Of a stretch of DNA of 64,000 bases, positions 20,114-30,000 are shown one piece after another (position 1 is the stretch's first letter; each line of letters opens with the position of its first letter). The stretch spans positions 62,001 through 126,000 of the forward strand of contig SADC01001334.1 of NCBI GenBank assembly GCA_004194705.1. The letters are read 5' to 3'. Under the pieces are notes generated by a model. That model was not told where the DNA came from and did not search any database. It worked only from the letters and a program-made list of their open reading frames with translations. The stretch is from Ditylenchus dipsaci (Eukaryota > Nematoda > Chromadorea > Rhabditida > Anguinidae). Made by a program: the position numbers and the translations under genes.

Positions 20114-20144
20114 TTTATGGGAAAGCAAAATGATTCTAACTATA

Positions 20145-20299
20145 CAATCAAACCTCGATTAAACGCCCCTAGATTTAATGGCATCCAAAAATAGACCAAT
20201 TTGGTCGGCATTGACTAAGATTTAGTCAAAGTGAACCCTCGATTTAACGGCACCCCGGGCCCGGTCCCTAGTAGTGCCGTTAAAATGGAGAGTTGACTG
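20145..20299. mobile_element. Pogo-like MITE (family B)
   Basis: TA-CAATCAAACCTCGATTAAAC to GGAGAGTTGACTG-TA. The word TTTAACGGCACC and the GC-rich core CCCGGGCCCGGTCC are shared with the neighbours at 19976 and 20622, in the opposite orientation. A second start (GTGAACCCTCGATTTAACGG, 20230) lies within it. Confidence 0.75.
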
Positions 20300-20621
20300 T
20301 ACAAAATTGTCAGCATCGTACTCTTCATTCAGCTGGCTAATGCATTTGTGCAGCAAGTCTTCGCGTTCTGCAAGTCGCTGTGGACAAATGCAAGGAATTC
20401 TCTGGAGGTGGTAACGCTCAAAGCTCCTCTCTAAGTGCAGGTGAATTTGGATATGAATCGCGCCGGCGTCTCTGATCGGCTTATGAAAAAAACGAGGACT
20501 GCGAAAAAAAATTTGAATTTTTCTGTTTTTTGCTTTTTTTTTGAGCAATGTATTCTGCTCTGTTTTTCGCTGATAATAGAAAAAAACGAATTGAACAGAA
20601 AAATTCAAACAAAAGAAGATA

Positions 20622-20780
20622 CAGTGAACCTCGATTTAACAGCACCCCTAAGGACCGGGCCCGGGACGCCGTTAAATCGAGGATTTACTTCGACTAAATC
20701 TTAGTCAATGCCGACTTTTTGGGTGCCGTTAAATCGAGGGTACTGTTAAATCGAGGGGCCGTTAAATCGAGGGTTGACTG
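20622..20780. mobile_element. Pogo-like MITE (family B)
   Basis: TA-CAGTGAACCTCGATTTAAC to AAATCGAGGGTTGACTG. The GTTAAATCGAG word occurs four times, three of them in the right arm. The sequence after it (TTTATGGGAAAGCAAAA) also follows the copy ending at 20113, so part of the region was duplicated. Confidence 0.75.
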
Positions 20781-20966
20781 TTTATGGGAAAGCAAAACTG
20801 TTTCCATTGTTTTATTTCTTTAAAATGTGGTATCTTTATCGAGAAAAAAGTGTTTGAAGCCGATTTTCGCGTGTTTTTGAAAATTTACTTATTTCCGGTG
20901 TCAAAATCTTACTTTTTGAAAATGTACTTATTTTTAAAAATTTTCACAGGGAGCCCTGATCTTACC

Positions 20967-21459
20967 CAAAATCACAGAAAGGACCAAAAAATTAATTACT
21001 GTTCTCAAAAAAAACTGTTTCCTTAGTAGGCACCACCCTAAATGTAGCCAAGGAACTAACCCTAATCCACTTGTTCAAAATTAGTGCCTGCGAATTCAAA
21101 ATGTTTTCCTATGAATAAAAATTCTGTACGGATTTTTTAACTAAAATTCGAACAGAACAAGGCCAGAATCTAATGTTAGGTGTTATAAATGTTAGGCTTA
21201 GGCCTAAAGGCTTCGGCTTAGGCCTATAAGCTTCGGCTTATGCTTAACCTTAACCACTATTTTTCTCAGATCAGAATACCCGCTGCAGTACAGTCGACTT
21301 GATAGAACATAATAAAAACTAAGTTGAAAAGTTAATATATTTGTACATAAGTTCAATGATATTTACACGTTTTTTTTTCAGAAAATTAAAGGCGCTTCTG
21401 TGATATATACGTAATGTAATATATCCTTGTAAAACGAGGGAAAACGCTCTTCGGTGAAA
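20967..21459. repeat. Dispersed repeat block shared with 25.8-26.8 kb
   Basis: 21118-21185 (TTCTGTACGGATTTTTTAAC...) recurs directly at 25785-25850. 21341-21420 recurs inverted at about 26435-26492 plus 26756-26775, where it is interrupted by a family A element. GGCTTAGGCCTAAAGGCTTC-type words occur at 21190-21240. Confidence 0.65.
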
Positions 21460-21709
21460 AAGCAATGATGTTGAACATAGTTTTGAATAGTGGGGCCTAC
21501 TGCATAAATAACTCTGGTACGCATGTTTTTATACATCCAGAGTCACTTTCGAGTGATTTGTTTCTAAGGTATGTGGGTGTACGCATTTTAACTCCAAGCC
21601 CTCTGCGCCCCCTTCGGGGGCGCAGGGGCTTGAGAGTTAGAGATGCGCGCACGCACTTACCTTAGACATGATTCCGAGAAGTACACTTGATCATAAAATG
21701 CATATAGAG
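21460..21709. repeat. Left part of an outer family D element, split by hAT
   Basis: Matches, inverted, the sequence at about 24390-24650: CAGAGTCACTTTCGAGTGATT, GTATGTGGGTG, a GGGGGCGCAGGGGCTTG hairpin, and GCACTTACCTTAGACATGAT. Its continuation resumes at 25298 beyond the hAT element. Confidence 0.7.
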
Positions 21710-21869
21710 CAGGGTTCCGATTCAAAAATTCCAGAAATCAGACAAATTTTGGAAAAAATCAGATTTTGGCACTAAAAATCAGATTTTGTGAAATCGCATT
21801 ATATAAGAAGTAAAATGAAACATTTTTATTGAAAACATATTCAACGGCACAAATAATGACAAACAAATG

Positions 21870-24071
21870 TCAACAATCGTACTTTTCACCACCATGTATC
21901 TTTTTTAACAACGAGTCAGTTTTCAACAATAAATTAAACATTTCAGTGCAAGAGAGATCATAATTAACGCGAACTTGTAGAAGTGACTTGACGGTTCCTA
22001 CTCTAAGCAGATTTCTTTCTTTTGTCCACTGAGCGCCGCACAAAGAGAAGACACGCTCGATGAACTCGTTTGCCACCGGAATTGAAAGACTTTTACTGAC
22101 CAGAAGGTATAAGCACGGAAGCGAGTCATTGCCCTTGAAAATCTTTTTCCACTTTTCCTCTGCCGAATCCACGTCGAAGACTTCTCCAAGAATTTTCTGA
22201 ACAAGGTGGTTGAGTTCAGAGACTTCATTGAAGAACGCATCCATTTCTGCCAGCTCTGGTGCAACTTGCTTGGCCAATTCCAGCACTTCATTGTAGTCGG
22301 TCTCATTGTTCGCAAGCATAATCCACGAAATGCTTGTAGGTAGGGCTTCGAGACGGAACCACTTGTCAATGTAGTCGATCACTGTTGTGTAGAATTCCTA
22401 AAACAAGCGTATTCAACAGATTGAATGATCAAACAAAGTTTACGTCAAAATTGCGCTTCAGCGTCAATGCTTTCGTTGACAAGCGAAGAGATGTAGCCGT
22501 CGCTGCTCCGTAGAACTCCCTCCTGCGACGATCACTGATTTGAGACTTAAACATTTCGATAATTGTGAGCAGTTCTGGAAGAAGCGCAGTAGATTTCTAT
22601 AACAAAAAAATTCGTACAAGATCGCATAATAAACATTGATTATTTACCTAGAGAAGTAGAAGAGGCCGTTCGAACACTCTAAGCACTCTTTGAAGAAAAT
22701 GAAGCACAATGACAGATTCTTCCGATTTGAAAAATTCCTCGAGCATCCTTGGCGGCTTGTCGATTGATGTGAAGGGCGCCAGAAGAGGATCCCATAACTT
22801 GAGCATTTTATCGACCACTTTCTTCAGAGTCAGCCATCTTGTTGGTGCATGAGTCGGAATCATCTCGTAATTCACCTGAAACAACATTTAAAACTCCAGG
22901 TAATTAAAGGAAATCTAACCTCCAAATATTCGCAGAAATCTTTCAGTTGCTCGTGACAACGTGTTGATCCTTTGAAATAACTCGATAGCTTGAAGGTGAT
23001 GGACTCAATATCGAATGTGAGACGTTCGGCGGCTTTCTGCGCGGCGTTGTGAAGTATGTGCGCTGGACAACCGATCGGAATGAGATTCTTCTAAACATGC
23101 GATAAAACAAGCGTTAACAAAAAACAAAAAAAAACTTGCTTTGTTCTCCTTGATGTTGTAATGTTGTTAGGACCCTGATGAAAATCTTGTTAGGACCCTG
23201 ATGCTTCGGACCGCCGAAATTTACTGGAGCATTGTTGGCGCAGAATGAGACGAGATTCTTGAAGAGAAGGCCGTTTTCTTGCAGCACAGATGCAATAAAT
23301 GTAGTAACTAGCTGAGAGTCCTCTCCCGGCAGCGACTTCATATCCAAAGACGAACTTGTACTCCATGAGCGGCAGTAAAGAACCTGAAGGAAATTTGTGG
23401 AAGATAAACAATGCTATAAAACAATACCTGATGATGAACGGAAACAATTTGACTTCCCTGTGATCCGACGCATCAATCGAAATGGAAAACGGTTGCGAAC
23501 CCAATTCTTCCAACATGCAGCGCACGGAAAAAGGAGCAAGCACACCGAAAAAAATTTCAAATATTGAATTGAGAATTCATTGAAAACCAACCTGTTAGAA
23601 TTTTGGCGGTTTTATCTTGAGAACTTCCAAACTTGTTTGCCACTTCAGAATCCGGAAACATAGTGCGAAAGAGGCCAGAGAAAACACAATCGGCAGAGAG
23701 GAATGACTGATTGTGCCGCGCAATGTGATAAGGCCACGTTGCTTCAGCAGCAGCAGCAGTTTTGTCATCGGCAGCAGTCGGAGCTGATCGGCTTGGCATG
23801 AAATTCGCGAGAAAATGAGTGTTTGCTCTAGCTTAAACACTCAAAGAAATAAAGCAGATCTCAAATATAACAAAATATCTCTTACCTTGGCGTTTTCCTT
23901 GTGCTTTGTCTTCGCTTGGTGCACTCGAATTGCGGCTTTGCCCATGGACGTCAGATTAATATCGTCCTTGCACGGGATACAGAAAGCGTGATGTTTGTCC
24001 TTTCCTTGCTTGATACCACCGAAATCTTTGCCATACTGCGCCTTATACTCGAGCTTTGCATGCGGAGGCAT
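21870..24071 (-). pseudogene. hAT-family transposase, multi-exon, probably decayed
   Basis: Starts at ATG 24071 (MPPHAKLEYKAQYGKDFGG) with a C2HC/U1-like zinc finger (AFCIPCKDDINLTSMGKAA then VHQAKTKH). The first exon ends in phase 0 at 23886. Later parts read SADCVFSGLFRTMFPDSEVA, SISIDASDHREVKLFPF, VSFCANNAPVNFGG, IGCPAHILHNAAQKAAERL, APTRWLTLKKVVDKM and the C-terminal dimerisation block SIPVANEFIERVFSLCGAQW. This is the order of hAT transposases. Splice joins around 23560 and 23150-23350 do not resolve (an in-frame stop after FNI, and a local duplication of TTAGGACCCTGATG). I therefore call it decayed rather than active. Confidence 0.75.
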
Positions 24072-24184
24072 ATTTCTAAAAAACGAAATGCAATTGCTAC
24101 GCAAACACTGTTGGGTAAAGATAAAAAGCAGCGATGCAGGCAAAAATTTGAACAAAAAATTTTGGTGGGAATTTAAAAATTTGA

Positions 24185-25118
24185 CGCTACTGTCATATAC
24201 CCCCCCCCCCCTAAACCGAATTTTTTGGGAGTGTCTAAAAACCATTTTTATGCAATAATTTTGCCATAAAGGGACCAGAAAAGCAGTTTAAAAGGGATTA
24301 TGGGCTGTATTGGGAGGGGAAGGGAATAATACAGGGGCCACTTTTTTTTAGCTGCTTTACCATGTTTTTCAACTCGGGCCGTGGCAAAAATAGACTCTAT
24401 ATGCATTTTATGATCAAGTGTACTTCTCGGAATCATGTCTAAGGTAAGTGCGTGCGCGCATATCTAACTCTCGAGCCCCCTGCGCCCCGAAGGGGCGCAG
24501 GGGCTTGGGGCTTGGAGTTGAGATGCGCACACCCACATACCTTAGACACAAATCACTCGAAAGCGACTCTGGATGCATGAAAAAGCATGCATACCAGAGT
24601 TATTTATGCGGTAGGCCCCCGTGTTCAAAACTATGTTCAACATCTTTATTTTTTCGCCGAAGAGCATTTCTCCTCGTTCTACAAGGCCGGGCCAAAGGCG
24701 CAGCATCCAAAAATTCAGCCTAGCACTCAAAAGTGCTAGCCCTTTGAGCAAACCCGCGAGGTCCACCCTGCTGATCGGCTTGGTCCATGAAAAGTACTTA
24801 TACTTATGCCTGCACCACAAGTTCCTGGGTTTGAAAGCACCCTTAGACGCTTAGAGAATTATTACTCTAAGGATCCCAACCATCTCGAGAAGTGGCCCTG
24901 TATTATTCCCTTCCCATCCCAATACAGCCCGCAATCCCATTTAAATTGCTTTTCTGGTCCTTTTATGGCAAAATTATTGTGTAAAAATGGTTTTTGACCA
25001 TCCCTAAAAAAGTCGGTTTTGGGGGGGGGGGGTATATGACAGTAGGTCGATTTTTCGGGGGGGGGGGGCGGTATATTACAGTAGCGCTTTTTGGGGGGGG
25101 TATATTACAGTAGCGCCA
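24185..25118. mobile_element. Family D element nested in the hAT element
   Basis: GCTACTGTCATATACCCCCCC on the left and GGGGGTATATGACAGTAG on the right, with long inverted arms (TTTGCCATAAAGGGACCAG against CTGGTCCTTTTATGGCAAA). On the right the end motif is repeated twice more (GGTATATTACAGTAGCGC, about 25073 and 25103). The interior holds the GCGCAGGGGCTTGG hairpin. The outer, hAT-split element belongs to the same family. Confidence 0.75.
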
Positions 25119-25297
25119 AAAATTTGCTTCATTTTTATTTTACCTTGTTTCTTTTTCAAAAATCAGACAAATCAAACCTCTTCATTGGAAATCAAACCTT
25201 TTCTGATTAATCAAACTTTTCAAAAAACGTAAGATTTGGCCTCCGAAAATCAAACCTTTTCTGATTAATCAAACCCAATCGGAACTCTGATATAGAG

Positions 25298-25509
25298 TCT
25301 ATTTTTGCCACGGTCCGAGTTGAAAAACATGGTAAAGCAGCCGAAAAAAAGTGGCTCCTGTATTATTCCCTTCTCATACCAATACAGCCCATAATTCCCT
25401 TCAAACATTTTTTCCGGTTCTTTTATGGCAAAATTATTGCATAAAAATAGTTTTTAGACACTCATAAAAAGTCGATTTTGGGGGGGGGGGTGGTATATGA
25501 CAGTAGCGT
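25298..25509. repeat. Right part of the outer family D element
   Basis: Continues from 21709 after removal of the hAT element. TTTTATGGCAAAATTATTGC is followed by a G-run and GGTATATGACAGTAGCGTC, which matches the right end of the nested copy. The left terminus of this outer copy was not found. Confidence 0.65.
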
Positions 25510-25554
25510 CACATTTTACTATTTTTCATACCAGGATGAGCATTTTTTTTCTCA

Positions 25555-26115
25555 TATTTGATCACAGCTAACTAGTTTTGTCAGTGACCATAATTAACTG
25601 TAGATATCGTTGACTGTAGATGATTATTATTTATAGTTGACCACAGTTATTTTTCTTTATAGTTAATTACAGGTAATTGGTTCGACAGCTAACCATAATT
25701 AACCATATGAAGTGTCAACTAAAATTGGTTATTTTTAATAGTTCATCATAGTTGAATGAATCTCTGTATTAAGGGCGTATAAAAATTCTGTACGGATTTT
25801 TTAACTAAAATTCGAACAGAACAAGGCCCAGAATCTAATGTTAGGTGTACAGAAGGTGTTCAATGACATTAATATATTTTTTGACAAAGTTTACTATTTT
25901 TATGACCACAATAAGCTATTTTTTTATAGTTGATCACAGCTAATTGGTTTTGGCACTGACCATAATTAACTGTGGATATTGAATAATTAACTGTGGATAT
26001 TAACTGTGGACACCATAAGCTACCTTTCTGCATAGTTGATCACAGCTGATTGCTTTTAATAGTTAATCACAGGTGATTGGTTTCAAAGCTAACTAACCAT
26101 AATGAACCATATGAA
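25555..26115. repeat. Degenerate tandem array of TAGTTGATCACAGCTAATTG words
   Basis: Units of about 25-30 bp with TAGTT(G/A)ATCACAG and AACCATAATTAACTGT in both orientations. Same word family as the regular array at 48640-48990. Confidence 0.6.
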
Positions 26116-26492
26116 GTGTAAACTGTAATTGATTATTATGCCCACGCATTCAAAATTGGTGCCCGCCGATTCAAAAAAGTGCTATACGGATTTTTAAATT
26201 GGTTTTGAACAAAGTAAGGATTCGAATTAAGTTCTAGGCTTTGCTTTGTTAGAAACCAAGGAGAAAAATTTGTTCAGAAGTTTTAATCATTAGAAAAAAT
26301 TTTGGATTGGCGGGCACCATTTTAAAAGCGTGACCATGACCCTACAAAAATTATCCACGGATACACAATACTTTACTACAAATATTTTAAGTTTTTTTTC
26401 AAACCCATATTTTATTTTTCGTAAATCATTTTTTATTTAACATTACGTATATATCACAGAAGCGCCTTTTATTTTTTGAAAAAAAACGTGTA

Positions 26493-26755
26493 CCGTATAT
26501 TCTCGATTAGAAGGCCCCTCTCTAATAGTAGGCCCCTCTCTAATAGTAGGCCCCCCTTGAGGACCTATATATCAGCATAGAAAAAGAAATTCGCAAATCT
26601 GTTTTTCGCGTTTTCTTAGTTAGCACGAGCTCACCTGATTCCACTTTTAAAATTTTAGTTGAGCACCCAAAAATCTCAAAATCGAAATATTTTTTTTCCG
26701 ACTTTTTTAGGGTTGAAAAATAGAAGGCCCGGGCCTTCTAATAGAGAATATACGG
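26493..26755. mobile_element. Family A MITE with an empty-site match in the window
   Basis: TA-CCGTATATTCTCGATTAGAA to TAATAGAGAATATACGG-TA, 263 bp. The interior (TTGAGCACCCAAAAATCTC, GCGTTTTCTTAGTTAGCACG) matches the copies at 35194 and 56353. The private word is AAGGCCC/GGGCCTT. The flanks joined across one TA reproduce 21341-21420 (opposite strand), which lacks the insert. Confidence 0.9.
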
Positions 26756-27097
26756 TAAATATCATTGAACTTATGGGGTTTATGGGAATCATTAGAAAAA
26801 AATTTGGATTGGCGGGCACCAATATCAAAAGCATGACCATGACCCTACAAAAATTATCTACAAAAAAGAACCCTCTACAAAAAAATTATACTTTTTTAAA
26901 TCATTCTTCATTTAAAAGACCGATGAAATGCAAATAGACACAAGTTCAATCATCCAGTGCTACAAAGTTCATCTAATTTCTACTTCTAAACAAACAAAAC
27001 TATTCACAAATGGTCTCTATGCCCCCTGAAAAGTGATTGATGCACAAACAAGTGGAAGTAAATGCCACAAAAGTATCAATTTATCTGATTTCTCTGC

Positions 27098-30000
27098 TTA
27101 TTTGGCCCACTCAGCGCTCTTCTCGTGCACTTTTTCCTGTAACAAACATGTAGGATGGCAGATAAGAATTGAAGTTTGAGTAAAATATACCTCTTCCATA
27201 GCAAACTTTTGATGTTCGACGGTCTTGAGAGTGGCTCGGAAGTCCACTTTGGCGGCATTGATCTTCTTGATTTTGTCAAACCTGAAATTTGGATCAAAAT
27301 TTAAAAAAAAACAGGTAATGTACCCAATGTATAACCGCATGTTGCCAAAAGTGTATTTTGACCACTTTTTCATAACGAAAAGTCAAATTTTACTCAAAAT
27401 TATTTTTCCAAATCTTCGCCCGCCACCCAAAAACATGTTTTCTACCCGAAAAAACACCTGGGAAGCTGAACAGTTGTCAAAACACGCTGTTAGGAACACG
27501 TGGTATAAGGTAATCCTGCCACAAAATTAGGGTTTAGATTTTTGTCGTATTAAACAGCTAGATACTTACTGTGTCTCCGTCTTGGAAATGCGTTTTAGGG
27601 TGGGCTTCACACTAAAAACATAAAAAATATAAGCAGTCATTTGGAACATGTAGAAAACAGTTCATTTAGGTCACTTTATATTTCATGCAAGAATTTTTTT
27701 TGTTGAAATTTTCACTTCACTTTACCAAAGTGAGAATTTATTGACACGTCTCCGCTTAACCCAAGCAATTTTTCCGGGCTTAGACAAGCCACGGCTTGGA
27801 CAATGCTTAAATGTGCCACTAAAAAGATGATTTGTGCAACAAACATGTAAAATATTGCAATTTTTGACCCTACCGGAGTATTGCGTGGGTTGAGATGCGC
27901 ACACCCACATACCTTAGATACCAATCACTCGAAAGTGACTCTGGATGCATAAAAAAGAATGCCTACCAGAGTTTATTTATGCGGTAGGCCCCAGTATTCA
28001 AAACTTTGTTCAACATCTTCCTTTTTGGAACAAATTGGCCTCTTTTTGGTCCCTTCCCACCCCAAAACAGCCCTAAGTCCCTTTAAAAATGGTCAAAAAA
28101 AGTAATTTTGGGTGGTCCCAAAACTCGATTTTTTATTGACCAAAACTCAAACATAATGCCTTTTTCGAGTACCTGAGGCGATTTTGAATCGATATAGACT
28201 GTTTGGAAACACTTTTAAAAAAATTCCATTTGGGGGGGGGGGGTATACTCCGGTAGCGCCCAATTTTTAAAAGAGATTGCTAAGTATGCTAAAGGAGCAA
28301 AAAATCTAGTTACTTTCAAAAATTAGCTTACAATTTGCCCCTCAAATCATTGACAGCGATTGTAAGCTCGTTAATCTCAAAGTCTTTTTGGCGGACAATG
28401 TAGTTGAGGTCATAGATCTCGGACTCTAGTGCCATTATTCTGGCACAAAAAGTTTTGCCCAACTCTAATAGATCTTCTGAATTTGTTTTAATTTATGAAA
28501 CTTTTCCAATTTTCAGGTGAACCTTGATTGCATACGTCAATGCCTTCAGGCAGCGACAAGATGCGTTCATCTAAAAAGAAATAATTTGTTTGTTTATTTT
28601 TAGGATTGGCACATAGTTAACTTTACTTTTTTCAAATTTCGAGTCTTCTTTTTGTTATTCATGAGTGCCTTTTCCCCAATCTCCACAAATGAGAGCCTAG
28701 GATATTGGCTAGATAATGGCATTAAAATTTCTCAATTAAATTCACAAAAATCGATCTATTTTAATGAAAACAGTTTCGAGTCAGGCTACTTGATCTGTAG
28801 TAATAACCTGAAAAATCGGTTGCAGACACATGCTCGAAATTGAAGAAAAATCACATATAGAAACATTGAACCGAGTCTAAAAAAAGGCGAGTTAACTGTG
28901 TGCCATCCTTACTTATTTCGACAGAATTTTATATACAGTTTCACATATAATTAATGTTTGCAAAATCTGTACTCATGCACATCATTGGAAAAAACTAAAT
29001 ATTTTATTTTTTTCACCCGGCTGTCAAAACAGGGCCAATAGAAACGTTAGAATCAGATAAATTAAAATGGTCTTGATTGTCCTTAAACTTTTATGAAAAA
29101 CACCCGAATAACATAATTTTTGCATTGGAATCCGTATATTAATTGTTTTTAGAAAGGTTTAGGATACCGTTAGTTTCGCAAATGGGCGGCTATTTAAATA
29201 TTGATCGTCCAAAAAAACTCTCAACGCGAAACAATTAAATGAATTCTCGTAATACAAAAGTAGCATGATTCGCGGGATTTTCTTATCAAAATCGGCCTGT
29301 AGATGGGCTTAGTTTTGGTTTATCGCTGAAATTTTTTTAAGATCTGATCGATAGAGGTATTATAGTTTAAAAAACCAGGAATCCTCCTAGGCAAAAATAG
29401 TTATTTTCGGAATATTTTTTTGGCTGTATCACTGTTGGAGTGACACGAAAAAAAGGTACTCTTATAAAGAAATTATTTTTACTTAGTATTCTTTGTCGCT
29501 CCTCAGCCCTGATTTCCTGTTGTAGTTTAAGATCTTCTGTGGCTTTGAGCATCAACAGCTTCTAAAATCTATCTGTCAGTCTTTAGTTTCAACCCAATGC
29601 GAAAATCAGCCTACCCTAAGTTTCTTTTTTCGCTCCGGTGTCAGAAACCCTTTCTTAGCCTTCTTCATTCGACCAGCTTCTTCCAACCGTTTCCTCACCT
29701 CTGCTTTCTTACGCTCACGCTCTATCAGCACAGCCGACTGAAAAGTTTGAATCATAAAAAAATTTATGTAGTTGAAATAATTTTTTTGACTAGTTTTAGG
29801 AAAATTCCAACAAAAATATTTATGTAGTTTAAGCTAAAATGGGTGAAAGTCAATTGACTAGTAAATTTACGGATAATCTTTGTGAACTTTCCATTTTATC
29901 GAAAGCCAGTAAATTAGAAATGCTGACAATTGTTTTATCCCTCATAGCCCACAGTTTTGAACGCACAGTTATCAATAGCTAAAAAAGTGACACGGGATGG

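Larger units (their letters stand above)
19388..20958. mobile_element. hAT element relic with 8-bp TSD
   Basis: Ends CAGGGCTCCTGATC on the left and GGGAGCCCTG on the right, flanked by an exact 8-bp direct repeat ATCTTACC (19380-19387 and 20959-20966), as hAT elements produce. Both subterminal regions are rich in GTACTTATT words. The plus strand at about 19830-19930 encodes NRMLRQIPDEVFNVDPAKNK, parallel to NHLVQKILGEVFDVDSAEEK of the hAT transposase at 21.9-24.1 kb, so this is a deleted relative. Three pogo-like MITEs (19976-20113, 20145-20299, 20622-20780) lie inside it. Confidence 0.85.
21710..25289. mobile_element. hAT transposon, 3.58 kb, 8-bp TSD
   Basis: Termini CAGGGTTCCGATTC and CCAATCGGAACTCTG form the TIR. 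The exact 8-bp duplication ATATAGAG flanks it (21702-21709 and 25290-25297). The minus strand carries a hAT-type transposase in several exons (24071 down to 21870). AATCAGACAAAT-type subterminal words occur near both ends. The 24185-25118 part is a later family D insertion. The clear TSD and long readable exons suggest a fairly recent arrival. Confidence 0.9.

Noticed and set aside
24185..24210. C-run next to GTCATATACC as an origin or telomere-like signal
   Set aside because: The same run ends every family D element, so it is a transposon terminus.
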